A stretch of DNA of 35,949 nucleotides from Microcaldota archaeon (GCA_014874295.1 JACWAL010000015.1:1-35949), one strand, 5' to 3'. Positions 14,295 to 22,380 are shown, numbered from the stretch's first letter. Notes: generated from the sequence alone by a model not told the origin. Made by a program: numbers and translations.

Positions 14295-15863
14295 ATGGAA
14301 ATAAATCGCATTTTGACCAAAATCAAACTTATATTAGGACACATAAAGCGCAAGATAAGGCCAGAAAGAGGTTTCTGCATAGAGATAGGGAAGAAGAAGA
14401 GGAAGCTATGCAATGCATGGGTTGCGGAGCCACGCTTCAACGGGCATTCATTGACGTACATGTACATACGCACGTTCGCGTGGAAGCGCGCGTTCGGCAG
14501 GTTCGGGCTGTTTCCCGAGAGGGAAGCAAACCCGCACGCAGTCATACTTGGTGCCTCGGGCTACGGCAAGTCCACCCTGTTGAAGACGATGCTAGGTGAG
14601 ATAGCAAAGGCCGGCAAGCCAATCGTGTTGTTTGACGGGCACAGCGAGCACGAGGGACTCGTGGAAAGTTTAGGCGGCAAGGCGCACAACGCGAGCAGAG
14701 AGAATATAAGCATATTCGCGCTTGATGGCCTGACAATCGCGCAGAGGATAGAGGAGCTGACGAACTTGCTTTCTGATGTATATAGTCTGGGATATCTGCA
14801 GAGGGGGGTTCTTAACAGCGCCCTTTACTACACGTACAGGAGGTGCACGAGAGATATGGACGGCAACAAACTGGAGAGGGCGCCGACGCTGCATGACCTG
14901 ATAGGAGAACTGGTGATTTTTGCAAGGAACGCGAAGGGTCTGGCTGAGAAGGAGAGGATAGAGCACATAAGGCAGAGGATGGTCTCACTCCAGAAATGCA
15001 TGCCGGTAAGCGGCAATGTTGACATGGGAGGGCTTGCCAGCGGCATCAATTCATTCTCCATGTCGGGCATACAGAACGCTGAAGCGAAGGTCATCTACAT
15101 GCACGAAGCGGTGAAGAGGCTTTACAGGGCGATGAGGGGCAATGCGATGGAGAAGGGCATAAGGCTCTACATAGTCATAGACGAGAGCAAGTTCCTGCTT
15201 GACAACGCTGGCGCGGTGCTGACATCGCTCGTCAATGAGGGCAGGAAGTTCGGCTACGCGATAATCATAGTCACGAACAGCTCTGCCGCATTGCCGAAGG
15301 ACATAATCGCTAACTCGGCCACTTTCATCGCATTCCACATAAACGAGCCGACGGAGATAAACTATGTCGCCAGCGCGATAGCGAAGGGAGATGCGTTCAA
15401 GGCGGTTGCCGTGCGGGGCATGCTTGAGAGACTGAAAATAAACGAGGCCATAGTTTCCGGAGGAGGCATGCCGATAATCGTGAAGACCTCAGCTGCGAGG
15501 GCATCGGAGTCATTCGCCCGCGCGGAAGAGCGGTGCTGCAGCACAAACCCGAGCATGGAGCACGAGACGAGGATAAAGGAGATATCGGACAGGCTGACCG
15601 CAAAGGGCGTGGATCACTACGTCAACCGTAACCGCGTGGGGCCCGATATAATAGCATACAGGGAAGGGAAGATCGCCATAGAGTATGAGACCGGCAGGAA
15701 AAGGTTCGACGATACCGTACGGATGATAGAGGGGAGGAAGCCTGATTACTCAAGGGTGATCGTGGTGGTCAACGATGCGTTCGCCGCCAGGTACGCGGAG
15801 GTACTGGCAAGGGACAACGTGCAGGTCATAGGGTTCAGTGGGCTCAGCAGCCTTTCGATGTGA
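14295..15863 (+). CDS. P-loop ATPase (HerA/VirB4/TraG-like) fused to a PD-(D/E)xK nuclease domain
   Basis: The 522-residue protein has a basic N-terminus (1-40), an ATPase core with Walker A LGASGYGKST (85-94) and Walker B LYIVIDES (291-298), and a sensor-like IIIVTNSSAALPKDI (323-337), as in HerA/FtsK/VirB4 DNA- or protein-pumping ATPases. A C-terminal domain (about 420-522) has a leading helix with Glu (HETRIKEISDRL), GPDIIAY (D451), IAIEYETG (E463, E465) and a closing VIVVVNDAFAARYAE, which fits the PD-(D/E)xK nuclease pattern. Genomic arrangements of this type occur in DNA transfer, repair and defence. ATG 14295 gives the longest form; a TATA-like CTTATATTA at 14327-14335 raises the possibility of a later start. 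The palindromic hairpin follows the stop. Role undetermined. Confidence 0.72.
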   Translation: MEINRILTKIKLILGHIKRKIRPERGFCIEIGKKKRKLCNAWVAEPRFNGHSLTYMYIRTFAWKRAFGRFGLFPEREANPHAVILGASGYGKSTLLKTMLGEIAKAGKPIVLFDGHSEHEGLVESLGGKAHNASRENISIFALDGLTIAQRIEELTNLLSDVYSLGYLQRGVLNSALYYTYRRCTRDMDGNKLERAPTLHDLIGELVIFARNAKGLAEKERIEHIRQRMVSLQKCMPVSGNVDMGGLASGINSFSMSGIQNAEAKVIYMHEAVKRLYRAMRGNAMEKGIRLYIVIDESKFLLDNAGAVLTSLVNEGRKFGYAIIIVTNSSAALPKDIIANSATFIAFHINEPTEINYVASAIAKGDAFKAVAVRGMLERLKINEAIVSGGGMPIIVKTSAARASESFARAEERCCSTNPSMEHETRIKEISDRLTAKGVDHYVNRNRVGPDIIAYREGKIAIEYETGRKRFDDTVRMIEGRKPDYSRVIVVVNDAFAARYAEVLARDNVQVIGFSGLSSLSM

Positions 15864-15869
15864 GCCCAG

Positions 15870-15896
15870 AGAGGGGCGCGGCAGTGCCGCGCCTCT
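15870..15896. terminator. Palindromic hairpin, copy 1 of GGCGCGGCAGTGCCGCGC
   Basis: AGAGG-GGCGCGGCA-g-TGCCGCGC-CTCTT forms a long near-perfect stem between the convergent ends of the ATPase-nuclease gene (stop 15863) and the YjbQ-fusion gene (stop 15897). It is well placed as a bidirectional terminator. The core 18-mer (15875-15892) recurs exactly at 17208-17225. Confidence 0.7.
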
Positions 15897-17039
15897 TCAT
15901 TTCTGCTCTATCATCGTAACTGCGACGTTCCTTCCCCTAGGCTCGAGCGTATCGTAGTCGAAGTGCATTATGCGCTCCCCGTCCGCAAGTTCCAGACGGC
16001 CGTCCACGACCTTCGCAACGGTGTACGACCCAGTAAGCGACGCAACCACATGACTCCATCCATTGCCGTCGCCGAGCGGCTCACCCTCCTGGTCGCACTT
16101 GAGCCTGCCCCTCTCCTCGAGCTTGTTGTGGTAGTACTGGTCTGCGCTGAACGGGGCCACAACCTCAAGGTCTGAGAGCAATGCCGGGATGTCGCTTGGG
16201 CGTGTCTTCGTGATGCCTACTGTGGTGTGGAAGGTCGTGACTACGGCATATCCATTGGGCATACCGGATTCGGTCACCTTTGCCTGCACCTTCTCTGTTA
16301 TGTCGCTGCTCCAGAATCCGGGTTCTACCTTGTCCGCCACCTCGAAGAGCTTGATCGCCTTCGCCTTTATGATAGAGGCTGGAAGATAGAAGTTCGGCTC
16401 ATCTATGTTCTCGTCAACGGGAGAGGGCCTGCCCCAGTTGCCGTAGCCGAGCTTGCTGTCCAGGAACGGTATCGGCAGGAAGCTTGGCAGTATGGAGTTT
16501 ATGGAATTGACGCCGTCCATGCTAGCCTCGTGGATCTTCATGAGCGTTGCCTTGAGTGCCTTCTTTAGATCCCTCGCAGACCCGTGCTCGTGCTCCGTGA
16601 ATGCAAGACCTGTGCCGCTGATTATCGCGAGCCCGTCCCTAAGGCCCGTCAGCTTCATCGCCTTCTTCTTGATAGCTTGATCGAACGCCCTGCCCGCATT
16701 TCCGACTATATGCTGGTCGAGGATCTGCTCGTTTATCTTTCTCATCCTGGCCGCATCTTCTTCTGTCTTGGCAGCGTTCATCGCGGCCGCGTACATATAC
16801 TTTGGTATCATACCTATTTCTGACTTCTCACCTTCAACTACAGTAGTGACGCCCAGCAGGAACACGTCTTTTACGAACTTTATCTTCTCGCGGTCGATGG
16901 TCATGAACATAGGCATGCCTCTCACGAAGGCCTTGGTGCCGTACTTGCCTTCTGTGGCGCTGGTCCTGAGCATTGTAGCAATTTCAGGCTGCATGCCACG
17001 GTGTTTCTGATTGCTTGGGTTTATGGCCTCTATTGACAT
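15897..17039 (-). CDS. Unknown N-terminal domain fused to a YjbQ/UPF0047 domain
   Basis: From ATG 17039 (MSIEAINPSN) the protein has 380 residues. The C-terminal about 140 residues match YjbQ/UPF0047: DITEKVQAKVTESGMPNGYA, VVTTFHTTVGITKTRPSDIP, Y-H-N-K in the metal region, and GWSHVVASLTGSYTVAKVVD then GRLELADGERIMHFDYDTLE. Stand-alone YjbQ proteins are about 135 residues and have been linked to thiamine-phosphate synthase activity. The N-terminal about 240 residues (including GLRDGLAIISGTGLAF and PSFLPIPFLDSKLGYGNW) are not recognised. A TTTTTATATC box (minus strand, 17064-17073) lies about 28-30 nt from ATG 17039, supporting this start over the track's 17126. Confidence 0.72.
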   Translation of the reverse strand: MSIEAINPSNQKHRGMQPEIATMLRTSATEGKYGTKAFVRGMPMFMTIDREKIKFVKDVFLLGVTTVVEGEKSEIGMIPKYMYAAAMNAAKTEEDAARMRKINEQILDQHIVGNAGRAFDQAIKKKAMKLTGLRDGLAIISGTGLAFTEHEHGSARDLKKALKATLMKIHEASMDGVNSINSILPSFLPIPFLDSKLGYGNWGRPSPVDENIDEPNFYLPASIIKAKAIKLFEVADKVEPGFWSSDITEKVQAKVTESGMPNGYAVVTTFHTTVGITKTRPSDIPALLSDLEVVAPFSADQYYHNKLEERGRLKCDQEGEPLGDGNGWSHVVASLTGSYTVAKVVDGRLELADGERIMHFDYDTLEPRGRNVAVTMIEQK

Positions 17040-17061
17040 AACAATCAAGCAGCATTCAGAG

Positions 17062-17075
17062 AGAATGATATAAAA
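17062..17075 (-). promoter_or_regulatory. TATA box of the YjbQ-fusion gene
   Basis: The minus-strand sequence CTCTTTTTATATCA is a strong TATA-like element about 28-30 nt before the ATG at 17039, consistent with a leaderless or nearly leaderless mRNA. Confidence 0.55.
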
Positions 17076-17207
17076 AGAGGGTGGCAGACTACGACAAAGG
17101 ACGATGGAAGGGTCGTTGCTGCCCAAACTTACTCTAGTATAGCTGCATCGGTGCTTTACGAAGCCGATGGAAAGATATATCTATCATGGCCGGCAGAGCA
17201 CTAGCAA

Positions 17208-17225
17208 GGCGCGGCAGTGCCGCGC
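17208..17225 (+). repeat. Palindromic hairpin, copy 2, in the 5' leader of the dehydrogenase gene
   Basis: GGCGCGGCAGTGCCGCGC is identical to the copy at 15875-15892. Here it lies downstream of a TATA-like AAAGATATATCT (17170-17181) and six bases upstream of the GGAGGT Shine-Dalgarno (17232-17237) of the gene starting at 17240. In RNA the 8-bp stem could influence ribosome access to that site. This is inference; the repeat itself is directly seen. Confidence 0.65.
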
Positions 17226-17239
17226 GTGGAGTGGAGGTC

Positions 17240-18193
17240 ATGGCGACAAAACACGAGAGGGTATCAAACGTCGGAATCGTTGGAATGGGCGACATGGGCA
17301 GCGCGGTGGCGAACAACCTGATAAGGTCTGACATGCATGCCGTACTGTACAACAGAACGCACGAGAAGTGCGTGGGCTTCAAGGCAAGGCTCGACGCGCA
17401 GGCGCAACCGAAGGTCGAGATAGCGGGCAGCACTGAGGAGCTGTTCGTGAGGCTGCGAGCGCTAAACAGGGGCAGTAAGCAGGCGAATTCGGTTGTCTGG
17501 GCCATGCTACCAGCAGGGGCGATGGACGAGTTCATACTTGGCATACGGGGCTCTGCGATGGTGGGGGACATACTGATAGATGGCGCCAATTCCACATACT
17601 CTGCCGCAGTGGAGAACTATGAATACCTGGCTGGTGTGGGCGTACATTACCTTGATGTGGGGTTTGCGGGGGGACCAACCGACGCGAGGAACAGGACCGC
17701 CCGCCTGCTGGTAGGAGGGGAGGAGAAAGCCTACAGGGCTGTGGAGAGCGTGTTCAAGGCTGTCGCGGGAAAGGGCCACTACGGCCTTGTCGGCGGACCC
17801 GGAGCGGGGCAGCTGATCAAGGGGATAACTAATGCGGCATTCTACGCGAAACTCGCGATAGACGCAGAGATGTACGCTTACATGAGCGAGATTTGTAGCA
17901 TGACCCGAACATTAGGCGTCAACCAAGAAGAGACGTGCAGGCTCGTCAGCGAGATACCACACCTTACATACGAGTCAATGAAGGCAGGGGCAGATGCAAT
18001 GCTGAATGGGAAGCTTCCGGATGGAGTGCCGACACTGAAGGTTTCAGAGCAGGTGAAGGAGACCATCGAGGAAGCGATGATGTCCGGCATGGCCATGCAT
18101 GCCACAGAGTCGGTGCTCGACAGGTACGATGACCTCTCTGCGGTGGCGAAGAGGTTCTATGCCGCGATGAAGCACGCGATAACGGGACATTGA
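17240..18193 (+). CDS. 6-phosphogluconate / 3-hydroxyacid dehydrogenase family oxidoreductase
   Basis: From ATG 17240, preceded by GGAGGT, the protein has 317 residues. It has an N-terminal Rossmann fold NVGIVGMGDMGSAVANNLIR, LYNRTHEK, a VVWAMLPAG strand, and ILIDGANSTYSAA. The substrate region is YLDVGFAGGPTDARNRTARL and the catalytic lysine helix is GAGQLIKGITNAAFYAKLAI. Length and pattern fit the short decarboxylating 6-phosphogluconate dehydrogenase group (about 300 residues) or 3-hydroxyisobutyrate dehydrogenase relatives. The usual 6PGDH KxxHN motif is not intact (KGITN instead), so the substrate is uncertain. The track start at 17186 would read through the palindromic repeat and lacks a ribosome site. 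Confidence 0.8.
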   Translation: MATKHERVSNVGIVGMGDMGSAVANNLIRSDMHAVLYNRTHEKCVGFKARLDAQAQPKVEIAGSTEELFVRLRALNRGSKQANSVVWAMLPAGAMDEFILGIRGSAMVGDILIDGANSTYSAAVENYEYLAGVGVHYLDVGFAGGPTDARNRTARLLVGGEEKAYRAVESVFKAVAGKGHYGLVGGPGAGQLIKGITNAAFYAKLAIDAEMYAYMSEICSMTRTLGVNQEETCRLVSEIPHLTYESMKAGADAMLNGKLPDGVPTLKVSEQVKETIEEAMMSGMAMHATESVLDRYDDLSAVAKRFYAAMKHAITGH

Positions 18194-18312
18194 TAGTATC
18201 CAAGGACACGGCAAGGAAGACACAAGGGACAAGGCCTGGATTCCTCGCTGGACTGGACAGCGGCGATTACAGGATAGAGAGGAACGATGGCAAATTAAAG
18301 CCGCTTGTTTAA
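18190..18312 (+). CDS. Possible 40-residue protein overlapping the dehydrogenase stop
   Basis: A TTG at 18190 overlaps the TGA of the dehydrogenase and opens a frame ending at TAA 18310-18312. The residues IVSKDTARKTQGTRPGFLAG then LDSGDYRIERNDGKLKPLV look protein-like. No known family was recognised, the start is weak, and chance is a serious alternative. Otherwise 18194-18364 holds only the TATA-like CTTAATAAG (about 18334-18342) of the HIT gene. Confidence 0.3.
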   Translation: MIVSKDTARKTQGTRPGFLAGLDSGDYRIERNDGKLKPLV

Positions 18313-18364
18313 CGGCCTCCCCGCAAATGCTCCTCTTAATAAGATTTGCATCGCATAGTCCACC

Positions 18365-18799
18365 ATGCAAAACAAGCTCGGTGGATGCGAGTTCTGCGGG
18401 TTGCAGAAAGGCTCGGAGTTCATAGTCTATGAAGGCAAGGGTGCAATCGCCTTCCTCGATTTCAGACCTGTTTTCCCGGGGCACACGCTCGTCGCTCCGA
18501 GAAAGCACTACGAGACGATAGACGGGATGCCTGATGATGAGATAGGGCCATTCTTCAGAGAGGTGAAGGTCGTCGCAAGGGGCGTCGAGAAGGCGATGAA
18601 TGCCGATGGAGTATTCATCGCGATGAACAACAAGGTCAGCCAGAGCGTGCCGCATATGCATGTACATGTCATACCGAGGAAATTCCACGACGGCATGCAC
18701 GGCTTCTTCTGGCCAAGGGTGAACTATGCGAGTGACGAAGCGATGAAGGGTGTGCAAAAGAAGATAAAGGAAGCTATAAGCGAGATGGCAGGGCATTAA
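18365..18799 (+). CDS. HIT-family nucleotide hydrolase/transferase
   Basis: The 144-residue protein has the histidine triad HMHVHVI (97-103) and the other family segments: a CEFCGLQKG zinc-like N-terminus (8-16), a strand AIAFLDFRPVFPGHTLVAPRKH, and a helix ending in VEKAMNADGVFIAMNNKVSQS. HIT proteins split or transfer AMP from dinucleotide or adenylated substrates. A CTTAATAAG box lies about 25 nt upstream of ATG 18365. The stop is one base before the hydrolase start. Confidence 0.93.
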   Translation: MQNKLGGCEFCGLQKGSEFIVYEGKGAIAFLDFRPVFPGHTLVAPRKHYETIDGMPDDEIGPFFREVKVVARGVEKAMNADGVFIAMNNKVSQSVPHMHVHVIPRKFHDGMHGFFWPRVNYASDEAMKGVQKKIKEAISEMAGH

Positions 18800-18800
18800 T

Positions 18801-19504
18801 ATGTTGGAAGAAAAAGTGCACTTTAATGACTCAAAAAACCGCGTGCTATGCGGCATCCTTTCCATTCCAGATGCAAATCCAGGACTGCCCATCGTCATTC
18901 TCTGCCATGGGCTCAACTCCGACAAAAATAGCAATACGAACATAGCGCTAAAGGAGATTTTAGCGAGGAACAGTGTAATATCATTCAGATTCGATTTTTT
19001 TGCGCATGGGGAGAGTGAGGGAAACCCAAATGACAGGACAGTCGGTGAATTCGTTGATGACGTGCTGTGCGCGATTCTCTATCTGAAAAATAATAAATAT
19101 AGTAGGATTGGTATAATGGGCGCCAGCTTTGGAGGCATTGCTGCGGTGATTGCTGCATCAAAGACAGACAGCTTGAACTTCATGGCATTAAAATCCCCTG
19201 GAATGGGCAAGACATCGCGAAACATGTCAAACTATAAAGATGACTTTGAAAATAAATATGGTTCAATGCAGCAAGGAACATCAGCATACCAACCCTAATC
19301 GTGCATGGGACGGCAGACAATGATGTGGAAGTGGAACTTGGTATGGAACTTGCAGAATATATAAAAAGTAGCAGACTGGAAAAAATTGAGGGAGTAGATC
19401 ACAGATACACAAGGGAAGAGGATTTCAAGAAGATGATAGCATTAATATCTGATTTCATAATTGATAACATCAATGCACCAAAGCAAAAGGCATCGGAATG
19501 GTAA
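18801..19504 (+). pseudogene. Alpha/beta hydrolase gene broken by a frameshift
   Basis: The first frame (18801-19298) has the oxyanion region ILCHGLNSDKNS and nucleophile elbow GIMGASFGGIAAV. After about 19275 it runs out of family pattern and stops at 19296. The other phase resumes with ISIPTLIVHGTADNDVEVEL and GVDHRYTREEDF, which hold the catalytic Asp and His. A single missing base near 19270-19285 explains the break. All four parts of the active site exist but in two frames. The gene is AT-rich compared with its neighbours, suggesting acquisition by transfer. A sequencing error is possible. The family has carboxylesterase or peptidase members; the substrate is unknown. Confidence 0.82.
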
Positions 19505-19508
19505 TATC

Positions 19509-19985
19509 ATGTCCATAAGGTACTGGGAGTTCGAGGATGCGGCGCTCAAGGAGAAGCTGAAGAATCCGAACGTCAAGGAGATAGCGAGGCTCTTCTTCGA
19601 CAACGAGACAGAGGCTTACAGGTTCTCTTACCTGCTGCTCGAGACCAAAAAGAGAGGAGAGCTCAGGCTCAAGGACGTGCCGGATTCAATACCGATAGCG
19701 ACGGCGAAGCGCTACCTCGACTACGCAGTGCAGATAGGTCTGCTGAAGCACGAGAGCAATGCATATTCCCTCACGGACAGGTACAGCAAGCCTTTCAGGA
19801 ATATGTCGACGTACATAAAGGAGTGGATGGAGAGTAAGGCAGAGGAGGACCTCAGCGTCGAGTTCGCGAACGCCAGGATAGTGAAGCAGAACAAGCGCGG
19901 AGGCAGAAAGCAGCCTGCCGCGCCTGCCCCCGCAGAGCAGCAGCCTGCCATGAAGCCCGCGCAACAGGCAGACGTCAAGGCGTGA
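19509..19985 (+). CDS. Winged-helix domain protein, unknown role
   Basis: From ATG 19509 the protein has 158 residues. It has a helical start (RYWEFEDAALKEKLKNPNVK), then a probable winged helix: AYRFSYLLLETKKRGELRLK, DSIPIATAKRYLDYAVQIGL (recognition helix), and LKHESNAYSLTDRYSKPF (wing). The C-terminal about 40 residues are Ala/Pro/Gln-rich after a basic KQNKRGGRKQ patch, suggesting nucleic-acid contact. It overlaps the reading of the preceding pseudogene only in the track start, which I rejected. It may be a transcription regulator. Confidence 0.68.
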   Translation: MSIRYWEFEDAALKEKLKNPNVKEIARLFFDNETEAYRFSYLLLETKKRGELRLKDVPDSIPIATAKRYLDYAVQIGLLKHESNAYSLTDRYSKPFRNMSTYIKEWMESKAEEDLSVEFANARIVKQNKRGGRKQPAAPAPAEQQPAMKPAQQADVKA

Positions 19986-20002
19986 CCCGACGTATGCCTG
20001 TC

Positions 20003-20315
20003 TTATCTGTTATCGCCGCTCCCATGGAGGCGACCGCGCCTCGCACGGTCTGCTAGCTTCTCGACATTCTTTTCCGCTATGTGGCCGAAGCCGATGCCCA
20101 TATCTGTAGCTGTCTGCGAGAGATACCACAGGACGTCGCCGAGCTCTGAAGCCATGTCCTCCTTGTCAAGCGCTATCCCATCCCTGATTGTCTTTTTGTA
20201 CTTGTTCAGTGTCTCTCCTACCCCCTGCAAGGCCGATGAGCGGATACGTAGTCCTCGCCGTCTCTGGGTATATCGCTGTCTCTTTTGCCCTTCTCTGGTA
20301 TCCCTTGAAGTCCAT
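20003..20315 (-). pseudogene. MazG-like nucleotide pyrophosphohydrolase gene broken by a frameshift
   Basis: From ATG 20315 one frame reads MDFKGYQRRAKETAIYPETA and YPLIGLAGG, the beginning of a MazG-like domain. The other frame continues VGETLNKYKKTIRDGIALDK, EDMASELGDVLWYLSQTATD and AEKNVEKLADRARRGRLHG, the remainder. The join lies at the five-base G run (plus-strand Cs 20221-20225), exactly at the family's LAGExGE metal-binding motif. Loss of two bases from a GAG codon would restore LAGEVGE. Family members hydrolyse NTPs to NMP and pyrophosphate. GCTATATACTCC upstream (minus strand, about 20352-20363) is a good TATA box. Sequencing error is possible. Confidence 0.8.
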
Positions 20316-20410
20316 ATTACCACTCCCAACAAACACTGCTTTGCCTTGAAAGGAGTATATAGCATCTGTTCGCTGCAGGAGTCTGGAATCCGCATTGTTT
20401 GGGATGCCGT

Positions 20411-21184
20411 TCACTCTAAGGAGAAGCGCACGTAGATAGGAAGATGGTCAGACACGTTCCTTCTTAGCACCTTGAATTCAGAAATCCGTATGCCCCTGGA
20501 TACGAACACGTAGTCCGTAAGCCCATACGAGCCCGGAAGCGCCAGGGAGTTCCTCGTCGTCTTGATTCCGTTCTCCTTCACGAGGTTTCTCATCTTGCGC
20601 TCGAACATCGCGACGCTCCTTGTGTCCTGCTTAAGGTTGAAGTCGCCGCACAGCAGCGCTGGCTCATTGAACCGGGAAAGCTCAAAAAGTGCTTTCTTGG
20701 ATTGCTGCAACCTTTCCTTGGTATCGAGGTAGTGGAGCGAGGGCTTCTGATTCGGGATGTACAGGCCATGCAGGTGCGCCACCACTGCGCGCTTGCCGTT
20801 CAGCCCTATTTCGGCATACTGCAACCTCGACCACGATTGCAGGTCGCGCCACTTCGGCTTGACCAGGATCGCGGAACCATCTGTAATGGTATCTATGCTG
20901 CCCCGCACGAACATCGACAGGAATAACCCAGTCCTGGTGTATGGTTCTGTGGTGTAAGCTTTGAAGCCCTTCAGCCGCGACTTTACTGCTTCATATGTGC
21001 CGTTGGTGAACTTTATCCTGTCGGGCATGCAGGCCAGCCCGTCGATGGTCTCCTGGAAGCAGAATATGTCCACGCGGCCGCGCATATCGGAAACGAACTT
21101 AAGGAGCCTACCAAGGTGCATTCCGCCCGCCATGTTGAGGGAGATTAGTCTGACTGTGTCTGTGCCCGCATTTTTTGCAGTCAT
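20411..21184 (-). CDS. Endonuclease/exonuclease/phosphatase-family protein
   Basis: From ATG 21184, preceded by GGAGGCG, the protein has 257 residues. It carries the EEP fold hallmarks: RLISLNMAGG (Asn), FCFQETIDG (Glu metal ligand), AVVAHLHGLYIPN, LCGDFNLKQDT (Asp/Asn), SYGLTDYVFVSRG and RNVSDHLPIYVRF (Asp-His pair). Members include AP endonucleases, phosphodiesterases and sphingomyelinase-like enzymes; substrate cannot be decided. The track start at 21241 overlaps the M20 gene and is less likely. Confidence 0.88.
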   Translation of the reverse strand: MTAKNAGTDTVRLISLNMAGGMHLGRLLKFVSDMRGRVDIFCFQETIDGLACMPDRIKFTNGTYEAVKSRLKGFKAYTTEPYTRTGLFLSMFVRGSIDTITDGSAILVKPKWRDLQSWSRLQYAEIGLNGKRAVVAHLHGLYIPNQKPSLHYLDTKERLQQSKKALFELSRFNEPALLCGDFNLKQDTRSVAMFERKMRNLVKENGIKTTRNSLALPGSYGLTDYVFVSRGIRISEFKVLRRNVSDHLPIYVRFSLE

Positions 21185-21228
21185 CGTGTCGCCTCCAGGA
21201 TGCACTCTGACAGATAGCATTATTATCT

Positions 21229-22380
21229 CTATCTGTGCCATCCTGGTTTCGCTGCCTTCACTATCTCGATTATAAGCCTCTTCGTATCCTCCAATTCCAT
21301 TATGGTTACACTTTCCCTGTTAGAGTGTGGAAAACTGCCGCCCTTGCAGAGTCCGAGGACAGTATAGCCTTTCTGCGACAGCACATTTCCCTGTATCGTA
21401 GCGAACATCGTCGAGAGCGAGAACTTCAGGCCCGCATTCTTCGCTGCTGTTGAAGCGAGCCTCACTATCGCAGAATTCTCGGGCACCGAAAGCGGCGGCT
21501 CGGCGGATTCAGTGCTCCGCACCAGTCTGTATGCGCATCCAGTCTCCGCGCAGGCCCGGCGCACGGCGCCCTTCACCTCAGAGAGCTTCTTATCGATTCC
21601 GGCGCGGTCGAATGCCCTGACCTCTCCCTCGAGCAGTGCCTCTCCTGGTATTACGTTCAACTTTCTTCCACCAGAAATCCTTCCTATGTTGAGTATCCTT
21701 CCCTTTCCGTCCCTGCCGAGAGACGCGCGGGCGACTGCCATGGAGGCGGCCTTGACCGCATTAGCACCTTTTTCAGGATTCATCGCGGCGTGGGCTTCCC
21801 TACCGCGGATACGCACCTCGAACGCTTGGGTGCCCATGGCCCTGTTAACGAACCTACCAGGCCTGTCGGAACCATCGACATCGAACACGAAGTCGATATT
21901 CCTGTTTGTTTTAATGCACGTTGCACCCATCCTGCCGCTTTCCTCCCGCACGGTGAAGAGACACGTGAACTCTGGCAAGTCTTTGCGTCCCTTCAGTTCC
22001 TTGATTGCTTCGAGGAGTGCGGCAACACCCGCCTTGTCGTCCGACCCGAGTATCGTGGTGCCGTCGCTGCGTATGACACTGCCCTTTACCACGGGTCTTA
22101 TCGCCCTCTTGCCGTTCTCAACCGTATCGACGTGCGCCATAAACAGTAGCCTTGGGCTGCCGCTGCCAATCCTGGCAATCAGATTGCCTGAGTTGCTTCC
22201 CACTATCTTGCCGGCCGCGTCCATATGCGAATCGACCCCGAGGCTCGCGAGATACTGCTGTATATACTTCATGACATTGAGCTCGTTACCGCTGGGCGAC
22301 GGTATCCGCACCAGTTCCATGAAGATCTTTGCGGTCTTACTTTGTCCTGCGCCATTCGATGTAACGGCCACATCTATCAA
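21229..22380 (-). CDS. M20-family metallopeptidase (PepT/CPG2-like)
   Basis: The 383-residue protein is a two-zinc M20 aminoacylase/peptidase. Zinc ligands and catalytic residues are seen in FMAHVDTV (H83, D85), GSDDKAGVA (D114), REESGRMGA (E146, E147), a DVDG segment (D168) and SFPHSNRES near residue 354 (His). The dimerisation domain lies between RGREAHAAMNPEKGANAV and about 290. It probably trims peptides or removes acyl groups in the cytoplasm. The start is uncertain: TTG 22380 or GTG 22371 keep the first helix but overlap the upstream acetyltransferase by about 40 nt; ATG 22320 avoids overlap but truncates it. Confidence 0.92.
   Translation of the reverse strand: MIDVAVTSNGAGQSKTAKIFMELVRIPSPSGNELNVMKYIQQYLASLGVDSHMDAAGKIVGSNSGNLIARIGSGSPRLLFMAHVDTVENGKRAIRPVVKGSVIRSDGTTILGSDDKAGVAALLEAIKELKGRKDLPEFTCLFTVREESGRMGATCIKTNRNIDFVFDVDGSDRPGRFVNRAMGTQAFEVRIRGREAHAAMNPEKGANAVKAASMAVARASLGRDGKGRILNIGRISGGRKLNVIPGEALLEGEVRAFDRAGIDKKLSEVKGAVRRACAETGCAYRLVRSTESAEPPLSVPENSAIVRLASTAAKNAGLKFSLSTMFATIQGNVLSQKGYTVLGLCKGGSFPHSNRESVTIMELEDTKRLIIEIVKAAKPGWHR

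Noticed and set aside
18044-18943. 299-residue minus-strand ORF
   Set aside because: Antisense to the dehydrogenase, HIT and hydrolase genes, with no family pattern.
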